NCBI GenBank assembly: GCA_017474385.1
Contig: JAFVHU010000006.1
Span: forward strand, 40,967 to 104,966
DNA from: Afipia sp.
GTDB lineage: Bacteria > Pseudomonadota > Alphaproteobacteria > Rhizobiales > Xanthobacteraceae
Length of the DNA stretch: 64,000 nucleotides
Reading direction: 5' to 3'
Shown here: piece by piece, positions 47,420 to 55,713 of the stretch
Numbering within the stretch: the stretch's first letter is position 1
Layout of the letters: each line of letters starts with the position of its first letter
The notes under the pieces: model-generated
What the model was told of the DNA's origin: nothing
Seen by the model: the letters and a program-made list of their open reading frames with translations, nothing else
The model's database searches: none
Position numbers and translations under genes: made by a program

Positions 47420-47448
47420 CCGGCGCGTGAAAATGTTCCACGCGCCGG
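47420..47448 (-). promoter_or_regulatory. Hairpin between xoxF and xoxG
   Basis: Perfect 10-bp GC-rich stem, ccggcgcgtg (47420-47429) with cacgcgccgg (47439-47448), in the 105 bp after the xoxF stop, followed on the minus strand by a modest T-rich stretch. It looks like a partial terminator or 3'-end stabiliser, giving more xoxF than xoxG mRNA. Confidence 0.7.
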
Positions 47449-47478
47449 AAGCGTTTCGTTGTGCATCTGCGTGCAGCT

Positions 47479-49281
47479 TTACTGCGGCAGTGCAAACACC
47501 GTCAGCGTTCCGCCGAGAGCAGTGTAGTTGCGCAGGCCGGCGTAGCCACCCACGGCACCAAGGCCCGCCGTCGGATCGGTCAACCCGGCCGCAAGACCGA
47601 TGCCCGCCCATCCGCCGACACCTGATAGAATGGCAATGTACTGCTTACCGCCCTGCTCGTAGGTCGTCACGTTGCCGATGATGCCGGACGGGGTTTTGAA
47701 CTTGTAAAGTTCCTTGCCCGTCTTGGCGTCGACAGCCTTGAAATAGCCTTCGAGCGTTCCGTAGAACACCACTCCACCTGCGGTCGCAAGCGCCCCGGAC
47801 CATACCGAGAACTGCTCGTTAACCGACCATACGATCTTGCCGGTCTTGGCATCCCAAGCAATGAAATTGCCCATATGCTTGTCGCCCTCTGGCGGATACA
47901 TGGAGAGCGTCGCCCCGACATAGGGCTGGCCCGCCGTGTAGCGCACGCGGAACGGCTCATAGTCCATGCAGACGTGGTTGGTCGGCACGTAGAACAGGCC
48001 AGTATCGGGCGAGAAGGCAGCTGGCTGCTGGTCCTTTGTGCCGAGCGCGGCCGGGCAGATGCCTTTCGCGTTGACGTCCTCACCGTGCTTGTCGGTCGAA
48101 TACGCATCGACGACTTTCGGACGGCCGTAAGTGGGTGACGACTTGTTCATGTCGACGCCCGTCGTCCAGTTGACCTTCGGATCGTACTTCTCGGCCACCA
48201 GCAATTCGCCGTTGGTACGGTCAAGGGTATATCCCAGCCCGTTGCGGTCGAAGTGCACGAGTATTTTCCGATTCTGGCCGCCGATATTCTGATCGGCCAG
48301 GATCATCTCGTTCACGCCGTCATAGTCCCACTCGTCGTGCGGGGTCATCTGGTAGACCCAGCGTGTCATGCCGGTGTCGACATCACGCGCCCAGATCGCC
48401 ATCGACCAGCGATTGTCTCCCGGACGCTGCTTCGGGTTCCAGGTCGAGGGGTTGCCCGATCCGTAGTACATCAGGTTCAGTTCAGGGTCGTAGGAATACC
48501 AACCCCACGTCGCGCCACCGCCAATCTTCCACTGATCACCCTGCCACGTATTGGTGCCGGAGCTTGGACCCACCGGCTTGCCGAGATGAGTGGTCTTCGC
48601 CGGGTCGATCAGCGTGTCGCTGTCGGGCCCCATCGAATAGCCGCGCCAAACCTGCTTGCCATCCTTGATGTTATAGGCCGTGACGGAGCCGCGAACGCCA
48701 AACTCTCCACCCGAAATACCAATGATGACCTTGTCCTTGAAGATCATCGGCGAAGACGTACCGGTCTCGCCTTTTCCGGGGTCGCCGTTCTTGACCGACC
48801 AGACAACGGCGCCGGTCTTCGCGTCGAGGGCAACCAGCGTGGTATCAGCCTGGTGCAGGAATATCTTGCCGTCGGCGTAAGCGGGGCCGCGGTTGACGGT
48901 GTCGCAGCACATCACAGGAATGACGTTCGGATCCTGCTTCGGCTCATACTTCCAGACGATCTTCTGTTCGTCCTTGAGATTGAGCGCGTAGACGATATTC
49001 GGGAACGGCGTGTGGATGTACATCATGTCGCCGATGATGAGCGGTCCGCCTTCATGGCCACGCAGCACACCGGTCGAGAACGTCCACGCAACCTGCAATT
49101 TGCCGACATTGTCGGACGTGATCTGCTTGAGTTGCGAGAAACGATGATTGGCATAGTTGCCAGTAGGCATGACCCAATCTTTTGGGTTCTGCTGCATTTT
49201 CAGCAACTCGTCGTTAGCGTTCGCGGCGCTCGCAAATGCCGCTAAAGCGCCAAAACACGTCGTGAGTAGAACCTTGCGCAT
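47479..49281 (-). CDS. xoxF: Lanthanide-dependent methanol dehydrogenase XoxF
   Basis: 600 residues from the ATG at 49281 (GGGAGGA upstream; signal peptide [18 protein letters not shown]). An eight-bladed PQQ dehydrogenase. Active-site parts: adjacent cysteines [10 protein letters not shown] (C125-C126), Glu193 in GGEFGVRG, Asn277 in GNPSTWNP, and [11 protein letters not shown] with catalytic Asp319 and the second Asp321 two residues later. That extra Asp, Ala in calcium MxaF, is the mark of lanthanide enzymes. No MxaI-type small subunit is present. It oxidises methanol to formaldehyde in the periplasm. 343 bp upstream (49282-49624) are non-coding leader. Confidence 0.97.
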   Translation of the reverse strand: MRKVLLTTCFGALAAFASAANANDELLKMQQNPKDWVMPTGNYANHRFSQLKQITSDNVGKLQVAWTFSTGVLRGHEGGPLIIGDMMYIHTPFPNIVYALNLKDEQKIVWKYEPKQDPNVIPVMCCDTVNRGPAYADGKIFLHQADTTLVALDAKTGAVVWSVKNGDPGKGETGTSSPMIFKDKVIIGISGGEFGVRGSVTAYNIKDGKQVWRGYSMGPDSDTLIDPAKTTHLGKPVGPSSGTNTWQGDQWKIGGGATWGWYSYDPELNLMYYGSGNPSTWNPKQRPGDNRWSMAIWARDVDTGMTRWVYQMTPHDEWDYDGVNEMILADQNIGGQNRKILVHFDRNGLGYTLDRTNGELLVAEKYDPKVNWTTGVDMNKSSPTYGRPKVVDAYSTDKHGEDVNAKGICPAALGTKDQQPAAFSPDTGLFYVPTNHVCMDYEPFRVRYTAGQPYVGATLSMYPPEGDKHMGNFIAWDAKTGKIVWSVNEQFSVWSGALATAGGVVFYGTLEGYFKAVDAKTGKELYKFKTPSGIIGNVTTYEQGGKQYIAILSGVGGWAGIGLAAGLTDPTAGLGAVGGYAGLRNYTALGGTLTVFALPQ

Positions 49282-49624
49282 AGCGAATCCTCCCACGTTT
49301 CATTGGGTTCATTTCGTCTCCAACAATGCGTGGGCCCGAATGTACCATGCGCCCAGCGCCAACCATTGCAACGGGATGAATTTCCGACAGTGTAGCTTCG
49401 GCGAGTTACGCTCGCCTCATCGTCCGAAGACATCGGCGATCCCGGTGAACCGAAGTCCAATGGAAGCCGGAAAACTGGCAAATGTTATGCCCGTCATCTG
49501 GAGCGTGCAATAGAAATAGTAATGCTTCGCATCTGCGTGCGTTTTCGGCCTGTCATACTGGCGCAATTAGGTTCCACATTTACCAGTTCGATGCGCGGGT
49601 AACGTCATCGTCCTGACTCGTCTC

Positions 49625-49981
49625 TCAAAAGCACCGCACCTCCGCCTCCGCCTGGGCGCGGCGAAGATCGTTGAGCGCGCTCGTCGCCTGTTCGCTGGAA
49701 CGGAACTGGGTGCCGAGAGTACCTGGCACCTGCGCCATACTGAGCACCGCCTCTGCTGTGACGTAGCGCTCGTAAGGTAGCAGCGTCGCGACCACATCGA
49801 TCGAGCAGGAACATTGATCGAGCGCCTGTCGCGTCTCGCCATTGGCTTTCATGCAGCCGAACACATAATCCGCCCGTGCGGCCGTCGGATAGTCATTGAT
49901 TTCCTGGGCGCGCGACAAAATGACCGTCGCACCGAGCGCGACCTGCGCGCAGACCAAAACACGTATCGACCGGACAAGCAT
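49625..49981 (-). CDS. Small exported protein upstream of xoxF
   Basis: 118 residues from the ATG at 49981. A signal peptide (MLVRSIRVLVCAQVALGATV) is followed by EINDYPTAARADYVFGCMKA, LDQCSCSIDVVATLLPYERY, and VTAEAVLSMAQVPG. Four cysteines (FGC, QCSC, VRC). The upstream extension to 50149 lacks support. It is leftward, in front of xoxF, so may share its promoter. Similar proteins are found by methanol dehydrogenase genes, from memory; role unknown. Confidence 0.7.
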   Translation of the reverse strand: MLVRSIRVLVCAQVALGATVILSRAQEINDYPTAARADYVFGCMKANGETRQALDQCSCSIDVVATLLPYERYVTAEAVLSMAQVPGTLGTQFRSSEQATSALNDLRRAQAEAEVRCF

Positions 49982-50130
49982 CGTCGCGTTCTTCTCACTG
50001 ATGCGGTATGGTCGTATCCGCATATAGCTGAAAAGAGGCTGAACGAGAACCGCCGAGACCATCGTTTGATCGCATATCCCTGGGCGAACCGCGGCATGCT
50101 TCACCGGAATATGCTCCTGGAGGTCCCGCC

Positions 50131-51120
50131 GTGAGTGACATCGTCGCATGCGTCATGCGTTGCTTGCTTGGTGTAGCCATGGCGGGGATCTGGCTGGTCG
50201 CGCCCTCGTCGGCGGCCACCGTCCGCCTCGCAGTGCAGAAGGCCGGGACGGTGGCGTGGGAACTCGCCGTCATCCGCGCTCATGGCCTCGACAAGGAGGC
50301 CGGTCTTACCATCGAGGTCGCGGAACTTGCGAGCCCTGAAGCCGGCAAGGTTGCGCTGCGCGGCGGCTCCGTCGATGTCATCGTTTCCGATTGGCTGTGG
50401 GTCTCGCGCGAGCGGGGGCTAGGCGCAAAGCTCAAGATCTATCCCTATTCGAGCACGGTCGGTGCTGTGATGGTAACGGCCTCCTCGCCCATTCGAACGT
50501 TCGCGGATCTCAAAGGCCGCAAGCTTGCCGTCGCAGGCGGTCCGCTCGACAAGAACTGGCTGCTACTCCAGGCCGCTATGAAGCAGGACGGTATCGATCT
50601 CAAATCCCAGGCGAACATCGTTTATGGCGCGCCGCCTTTGCTCGCCGCCAAGACCGTGAGCGGCGAGATGGACGCGACCCTCAACTACTGGAACTTCTGC
50701 GCTGCTCTCGAGGCGAAAGGTTTCCGGCGCGTCGGCGGGATCGAGGACGTCCTGCCGAAGCTCGGCGCGAAAGGTCGCACCGCCATGCTCGGCTACGTCT
50801 TCGACGAGCGGTGGGCGAACAAGAACCACGAGACGATCGCGCGCTTCGTCGCCATGACGAGAAGCGCGAAGGAGATCCTCGCAGCATCGGACACGGAATG
50901 GGAGAGGATTGCGCCACTCACCGGCGCCGCCGATGCGGCAACACTCCGCGTCTATCGGAATCGCTATCGCGAAGGAATCCCGCGCCGCCCGATCGCCGAC
51001 GAAGAGGCAGACGCGCGCGTTCTCTATCGGGTCCTCGCGAAGATCGGTGGCGTGGAGTTGGTCGGGCCGACGCGGGAACTCGATCCCGGAACATTTTATC
51101 GTGGAATTCCCGGAAGCTGA
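50131..51120 (+). CDS. ABC transporter substrate-binding protein, SsuA/TauA-like
   Basis: 329 residues from a GTG (GGAGG upstream). Signal peptide MRCLLGVAMAGIWLVAPSSAA. NMT1/SsuA-like fold: VRLAVQKAGTVAWELAVIRA, VDVIVSDWLWVSRERG, DLKGRKLAVAGGPLDKNWLL, and DATLNYWNFCAALEAKGF. Family members bind sulfonates, nitrate, thiamine precursors or similar. The solute here is unknown. Divergent from the small exported gene before xoxF (149-bp gap). Confidence 0.87.
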   Translation: MSDIVACVMRCLLGVAMAGIWLVAPSSAATVRLAVQKAGTVAWELAVIRAHGLDKEAGLTIEVAELASPEAGKVALRGGSVDVIVSDWLWVSRERGLGAKLKIYPYSSTVGAVMVTASSPIRTFADLKGRKLAVAGGPLDKNWLLLQAAMKQDGIDLKSQANIVYGAPPLLAAKTVSGEMDATLNYWNFCAALEAKGFRRVGGIEDVLPKLGAKGRTAMLGYVFDERWANKNHETIARFVAMTRSAKEILAASDTEWERIAPLTGAADAATLRVYRNRYREGIPRRPIADEEADARVLYRVLAKIGGVELVGPTRELDPGTFYRGIPGS

Positions 51121-51861
51121 ATGATGCTTAGATTGCTGTCGCTCGCTATCTTCCTGTTCACGTGGTGGGCCGCGTCGCTCATGGCGGGTGAACAGATGTT
51201 GCCCGCGCCCGCGACCGTCCTCAGCACCATCGTGGTAGAAGCCCGCTCTGGCGCGCTGTTTTTTAACCTCGGTGTCACGCTTGCGCGCGTTGCTCTCTCC
51301 TTCGCGCTCGCGATGACGCTTGGCGCAGCCATCGGCTACCTCATGGGCCGCGTGCGGACCGCGGATCGCTTGGGCGACCCGTGGCTGATCCTGCTCCTCA
51401 ACCTGCCGGCGCTGGTCGTGATCGTGCTCGCCTACATCTGGGCAGGGCTTACCGAGGTTGCCGCGATCGCAGCGATTGCCATCAACAAGCTGCCCAACGC
51501 GGTAGTCACGGTGCGCGAAGGCACGCGCGCGCTCGACGCCCGTCTCGACGAGATGGCCTCCGTGTTCGCGATCCCACGCTGGCAGGCTTTCCGTCATGTG
51601 GTGCTGCCGCAACTCGCACCCTATATTGCGGCGGCCGCGCGCTCTGGCCTGTCGCTCGTGTGGAAGATCGTGCTCGTCGCCGAACTCTTGGGGAGACCGA
51701 ATGGCGTCGGCTTCGAGATCGGCACTGCATTCCAGTTGTTCGACATTACACACATCCTCGCCTATGCGTTGGCCTTCGCAGCCGTTGTGCTGACGATCGA
51801 AACATTCCTGGTGCAGCCCTTTGAACGACATGCGTCCCGCTGGCGGCAGCGCGCTGCTTGA
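51121..51861 (+). CDS. ABC transporter permease, SsuC/TauC-like
   Basis: 246 residues, six hydrophobic helices, starting at the base after the previous stop. The ATPase-contact loop is GTRALDARLDEMASVFAIPRWQAFRHVVLP, followed by LAPYIAAAARSGLSLVWKIVL, typical of the nitrate/sulfonate/taurine permeases. Overlaps the ATPase gene by 32 bases. Confidence 0.9.
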   Translation: MMLRLLSLAIFLFTWWAASLMAGEQMLPAPATVLSTIVVEARSGALFFNLGVTLARVALSFALAMTLGAAIGYLMGRVRTADRLGDPWLILLLNLPALVVIVLAYIWAGLTEVAAIAAIAINKLPNAVVTVREGTRALDARLDEMASVFAIPRWQAFRHVVLPQLAPYIAAAARSGLSLVWKIVLVAELLGRPNGVGFEIGTAFQLFDITHILAYALAFAAVVLTIETFLVQPFERHASRWRQRAA

Positions 51862-52585
51862 TGTCGAGATCAAGCAGAAGACCTTCGTAACTGCCGCCGG
51901 CGAGCGGCTGGAGGTGCTGCGCGACATCGGCTTCGTGCTCGGCCGTGGCGAGGTGGCCGTGTTCGTCGGTCCGTCTGGCTGCGGTAAGACCACGATGCTC
52001 CGGATTATCGCCGGCCTCGACCGCGATTATCGCGGCCGCGTTGTGCGCCCGCCCGGCGCTCGCGTCGGAATGGTGTTCGAGGAGCCGCGACTTCTTCCCT
52101 GGCGTTCGGTCGAAGACAATGTACGGCTTGCTGCGCCGAATGCCGACGGGGCAAGGCTGGCGGCTCTGTTCGCCATTCTGGAATTGACCCAACACCGTAC
52201 GCACTATCCCGGCGAATTGTCGCTGGGCCTCGCCCGACGCGTGGCGCTCGCACGGGCATTCGCCATCGACCCTGATGTCCTCATCCTCGACGAGCCGCTG
52301 GTGTCGCTGGACGACGTCCTTGCCGCTCACCTGCGCGACGAACTCATGGCGCTGGTCGATAGCAGGCCGGTGACGACACTCCTGGTCACTCACGATGTCA
52401 ACGACGCGGTGCGGCTCGGCGATCGCATCTTCCTCATGTCGTCGCGACCGGCGCATGTTGAAGCAGAGGTGCCAATCGCCACGCCGCGCATGGCGCGTGG
52501 CGAGAACGAGATCGCGGCGATCAAGGCTATGATCGCGCGACGGACCAGTGGCAATCGCACTGCCACCACGCGAGATGCTTCATAG
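51830..52585 (+). CDS. ABC transporter ATPase, SsuB/TauB-like
   Basis: About 251 residues from the ATG at 51830 (a TTG at 51821 is possible). Walker A GPSGCGKTT, Walker B VLILDEPLVSLDD, switch LLVTHDV, FEEPRLLPWRSVEDNV Q-loop. The signature is LSLGLARR instead of LSGGQ, which is non-canonical. It drives the importer at 50131-51861. Overlaps the permease. Confidence 0.88.
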   Translation: MRPAGGSALLDVEIKQKTFVTAAGERLEVLRDIGFVLGRGEVAVFVGPSGCGKTTMLRIIAGLDRDYRGRVVRPPGARVGMVFEEPRLLPWRSVEDNVRLAAPNADGARLAALFAILELTQHRTHYPGELSLGLARRVALARAFAIDPDVLILDEPLVSLDDVLAAHLRDELMALVDSRPVTTLLVTHDVNDAVRLGDRIFLMSSRPAHVEAEVPIATPRMARGENEIAAIKAMIARRTSGNRTATTRDAS

Positions 52586-52631
52586 GCAGCGTTTGGGTCG
52601 TGTGGTAAAACACGTCATCGCGGAGTTGGCG

Positions 52632-53426
52632 ATGGAACGAATGCTCGGAGCTGCTGCACTCGGCTTCAGTCTTCTCGCCGTAACGGCGACGGCGCAAGAT
52701 ATGATGCGTCACGTCGATCTGACGTCGCCCGACATGGTCTCGGCGGAAATGACCCGCGCAGACGTCGAAGCTGCGCTTGCTGCGGCGACCGTCGCCGCAC
52801 CCGCCGATTTCACCGGCAAGAGATTGTCCAGCCTCGACTTGTCCGGGCTCGACCTCTCCGATGCGATCTTTCGCGCGGCACGTCTCAACAAGACGAAGCT
52901 TGTCGGCGCGAAGCTTGATCGTGCGATCCTCGACCAGGCCTGGCTGCTCGAAGCAGACCTCACGGGCGCAACCCTGAAAGGCGCGAACCTGTTCGCCTCG
53001 CAGATGCTTCGCGCCCGGCTTGACGGCGCGGATCTCTCGCAGGCGCGCGTTACGGCCGACCTTACAGGTGCGAGCCTTGTCGGAGCCTCGATCGCAGGTG
53101 CTAACCTGAGCGCCGACATGCGCAACCAATCGATGGGCCTCATGCGCGCGGTGCTGAAATCCGCCAACCTGGAAAGGCTGGATGCGCGCGGCGCCGACCT
53201 GTCCCGCGTCGACCTCGAATTCGCTTCTCTGAAGGGCGCCGACCTGACCGACGCATCCCTCAAGGGCGCCCAACTCGGCGGCGCCGACCTGACCGGCGTC
53301 ACTGTTATCGGCACCGATTTCGACGGCGCCGATCTGGCTTCGGCGAAGCTTGGCGCGACGATCGGCCTCGACCAGGCCAAGAACTTCGACAAGGCGAAAA
53401 ATCGCGACCGTCTGATGAGAAAGTGA
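52632..53426 (+). CDS. Exported pentapeptide-repeat protein
   Basis: 264 residues from the ATG at 52632 (GGAG upstream; signal peptide MLGAAALGFSLLAVTATA). From about residue 60 it is made of A(D/N)LXX repeats, e.g. LDLSGLDLSDAIFRAARLNK, ADLTGATLKGANL, ADLSRVDLEFASLKGADL, LGGADLTGVTVIGTDFDGAD. These form a right-handed quadrilateral beta helix. Its export and place after the ABC genes suggest a periplasmic role. Function unknown. Confidence 0.85.
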   Translation: MERMLGAAALGFSLLAVTATAQDMMRHVDLTSPDMVSAEMTRADVEAALAAATVAAPADFTGKRLSSLDLSGLDLSDAIFRAARLNKTKLVGAKLDRAILDQAWLLEADLTGATLKGANLFASQMLRARLDGADLSQARVTADLTGASLVGASIAGANLSADMRNQSMGLMRAVLKSANLERLDARGADLSRVDLEFASLKGADLTDASLKGAQLGGADLTGVTVIGTDFDGADLASAKLGATIGLDQAKNFDKAKNRDRLMRK

Positions 53427-53463
53427 CAGCTCAGCGTTCGGTTGCCCAGAGCGAGGATGCGCA

Positions 53464-53811
53464 ATGATGCGATGGATACTGGCTTTAGCCGCCCTGCTGC
53501 TCGCGGGATCCGCTGAACTCATCGCGCAGGGCAAAGGCATTCGGTTCTGGAATCTGACTACAGCCACGGTCGTCAGTTTCCAGCTGTCGCCGATCGGAAA
53601 GGATGCCTGGGGGACCAATCAGACCCTGAACGACAGGGACAAGGAAGTGGACCATGACGAGCGACTGCGCATCACCGGGATTGAGCCGGGGCACTATGAC
53701 GCCAGGATTGGCTACCGCAACGACCGCACATGCTTCGCCCGCAACATCGAGATCAAAGCCGACGCCGTGTTCTCGATCGCTGACAAGGACCTGAAGGATT
53801 GCGACAAGTGA
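53464..53811 (+). CDS. Small exported protein with an acidic EF-hand-like loop
   Basis: 115 residues with a signal peptide (MMRWILALAALLLAGSA). The mature part has IRFWNLTTATVVSFQLSPIG, then L55-N-D-R-D-K-E-V-D-H-D-E66. Aligned to a 12-residue EF-hand loop, positions 3, 5 and 9 are Asp, 8 is Val and 12 is Glu; position 1 is Leu. Two cysteines (C90, C113) may pair. Family and function not established. Rightward after the pentapeptide gene; both could be one transcript. Confidence 0.75.
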   Translation: MMRWILALAALLLAGSAELIAQGKGIRFWNLTTATVVSFQLSPIGKDAWGTNQTLNDRDKEVDHDERLRITGIEPGHYDARIGYRNDRTCFARNIEIKADAVFSIADKDLKDCDK

Positions 53812-53930
53812 GTTGCGCCGCGTCGCGACGTTCAACTTATAGGGTCCGATGGAGAACGGGACGCCCACGCCTTCACGAGCGCTTATTCAAAATCCCGGCC
53901 GGCTGCGCGCTGAACCTATTCGGGAAGGCG

Positions 53931-54167
53931 TCACGCCACGCGCGCTGGTCCGCGCGCATCGGCCTTGTCCCTTGGGTGTGGATACTCGCAACGCCACCGC
54001 ACGGCGTTCCATTTCGGATGCTCGCCGATCCACTGGGCGATGTAGGGTGGCGCCGCCATCACGCATTGCTGCTGCGAGCCGCTCCACGCGAACTGGAGGT
54101 GAGCCTCTTCGCAAGTCGTCGGCGAGGCGATGGCGCAGACCGTCACAATCAGGTCGATCAGATTCAT
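53931..54167 (-). CDS. Small Cys-containing hypothetical protein
   Basis: 78 residues from the ATG at 54167 (an upstream ATG at 54194 adds nine residues). MNLIDLIVTVCAIASPTTCE is a hydrophobic N-terminus that might be a short signal; then HLQFAWSGSQQQCVMAAPPY, IAQWIGEHPKWNAVRWRCEY with several Cys and Trp. It is convergent with the 115-residue gene. Similar short proteins are widespread in alphaproteobacteria, from memory; role unknown. Confidence 0.65.
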   Translation of the reverse strand: MNLIDLIVTVCAIASPTTCEEAHLQFAWSGSQQQCVMAAPPYIAQWIGEHPKWNAVRWRCEYPHPRDKADARGPARVA

Positions 54168-54321
54168 GGCAGCAGTCCTCGTTTGGGATAGCAATTATAA
54201 TACAAAAAAATACGACCAAAATCAGCGCGGGTTTCAGATAGCGTGAAAATGTCCATTTATGCGATTCCCTTGAGTGCGGAGCAAAACCATAAATCCTCTG
54301 GCCCGGTTCAACGCTGAGATA

Positions 54322-55098
54322 CGGGCACGGCGCATTTCGCTCAGGACCGCCAGGTAGCAGACGCGGTCCGCACGATAGGCGTGACGGAAGTAACGTACCA
54401 TCGGTGGCGTAACGAGTACGGTGGCCTGAAGGGCGATCAGGTCAAGCGGCTGAAGGAATTGGAGATCGAGAACGCTCGGCTCCGGCGAGCGGTGTCGGAT
54501 CTGACGCTGGACAAGCTGATCCTGGCGGAGGCTGCAAAGGGAAACTTCTAAGCCCCTCCCGACGCCGTGCGTGCGTCGATCATGTAACAGCCGAGCTTGG
54601 CGTCTCCGAGAGACGGGCGTGCCGGGCACTCGGTCAACATCGGTCGACGCAGCGCAAGATCCCAACGACACCCGATGACGAGGTAGCATTGACTGCCGAC
54701 ATCATCGAGCTTGCTCGCCAATATGGCCGCTACGGATATCGCCGGATCGCGGCGTCGCTTCGCAGGGCTGGCTGGATGGTGAACAAGAAGCGGGTGGAAC
54801 GGATCTGGCGGTGCGAGGGGCTGAAGGTCCCTGCCAAACAACCTAAACGCGGGCGTCTCTGGCTCAACGACGGCTCATGCATCCGTCTGCGGCCGGAGCG
54901 GCCAAACCATGTCTGGTCCTATGACTTCGTCGCCGACCGCACCCACGATGGCAAGGCGTTCCGGATGTTGTGCATCATCGACGAGTTCAGCCATGAGAGA
55001 GCCTGGCCATCCGTATCGCACGGAAGCTCAAGGCGACCGATGTCATCGAGGCACTTTGCGCGCTGTTCGTCTCGCGGGGCAGGCAAGCCGACCTACCT
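54322..55098 (+). pseudogene. Degenerate IS3-family transposase (OrfA and OrfB remnants)
   Basis: OrfA tail: QVADAVRTIGVTEVTYHRWR and the leucine-zipper LKELEIENARLRRAVSDL, ending at 54551. OrfB: IIELARQYGRYGYRRIAASL, RVERIWRCEGLKVPAKQPKR, NHVWSYDFVADRTHDGKAFR, the DDE-type rve core with its first Asp. A frameshift follows FSHE (55001 region), another after CALFVSR, and the C-terminal half of the catalytic core is missing where the sequence joins the integrase remnant. The OrfA start is also lost. Not functional. Confidence 0.85.
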
Positions 55099-55278
55099 CA
55101 TTGTTCGGCGCATGGCGTCCGAAAAGCGACTGCAACAGCACTCGCCGAAGCAGGGGCAACGCCGCACCAGATCGGGGCGATCACAGGTCATACATCTTTG
55201 AAGGAGATTGAGCGTTACACCAACGCCGCTCAGCGTAGCGGGCTAGCTACAGCGGGCATGGCAAAGCTCAAACAATGA
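55099..55278 (+). pseudogene. C-terminal remnant of a tyrosine recombinase (integrase)
   Basis: Sixty codons beginning HCSAHGVRKATATALAEAG and ending at a stop at 55276-55278. The catalytic box is intact: HxxR in HGVRK, His in GAITGHTS, and Tyr in IERYTN. The N-terminal part is missing and the 5' edge abuts the IS3 fragment. It lies 79 bp from the right tRNA-Glu repeat, where an island integrase is expected. It was probably the enzyme that inserted the island. Confidence 0.85.
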
Positions 55279-55357
55279 ACATCTACAGTCCCACTCAGAG
55301 GGCCGGTGGGTATATCCCGGAAATAACCGCAAAAAAATCAATGGGATTATAGAACAA

Positions 55358-55432
55358 TGGCGCTCCCTAGCGGAATCGAACCGCTCTCTCCACCGTGAAA
55401 GGGTGGCGTCCTAACCGATAGACGAAGGGAGC
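55358..55432 (-). tRNA. tRNA-Glu (UUC), right copy, intact
   Basis: 75 bases with encoded CCA. Acceptor stem GCTCCCT pairs with AGGGAGC; anticodon loop CTTTCAC gives TTC; T-arm GCGGTTCGATTCCGC. It is the intact partner of the left copy and probably the original attachment gene: its 3' end faces the island. Confidence 0.95.
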
Positions 55433-55471
55433 GAAAAGGCTGCAAACGCTCTGCGCAGATTCTGCGTCGAC
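55358..55471. repeat. Right direct repeat of the island (attachment site)
   Basis: 114 bp, the partner of 26493-26606. Includes tRNA-Glu and 39 bp past its 5' end. The 242 bp from here to the cyclase gene show no supported feature. Confidence 0.85.
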
Positions 55472-55713
55472 CGCTGTCTTTTCGCCTTGGATCAAGTCAA
55501 TTTAGTCGCACAAAACCAATACGTTAGCATTGTTTGGAGCGGCGCCGGGCCGCAACCCCGCAAGGTGATTTGGCCGACGCGTGGGAACGTATAAAGGCGT
55601 TTCGCGACTGCGGCAAGCGCCTGATACCCCCCGCTTGAGCGGTGTGCGCAACTTCATGCACACTCGGCCAAAGCCCGCCGCCCGCGCCGGGCCAAGCCGC
55701 CGGAGCCCGATGC

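Larger units (their letters stand above)
26493..55471. mobile_element. Genomic island of about 29 kb integrated at tRNA-Glu
   Basis: Bounded by two 114-bp direct repeats (26493-26606 and 55358-55471) that differ at two positions and each contain a whole tRNA-Glu. The repeat-to-repeat distance is 28,865 bp. A remnant of a tyrosine recombinase lies just inside the right repeat, next to a broken IS3 transposase. The cargo is a XoxF methanol oxidation system, formaldehyde detoxification, a TonB receptor, two ABC systems, NAD-glutamate dehydrogenase and other genes. With no intact integrase it is unlikely to move on its own. Confidence 0.85.

Noticed and set aside
47374-47466. Longer xoxG start at 47466
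   Set aside because: The extension would encode a strong intergenic hairpin and has no signal-peptide character.
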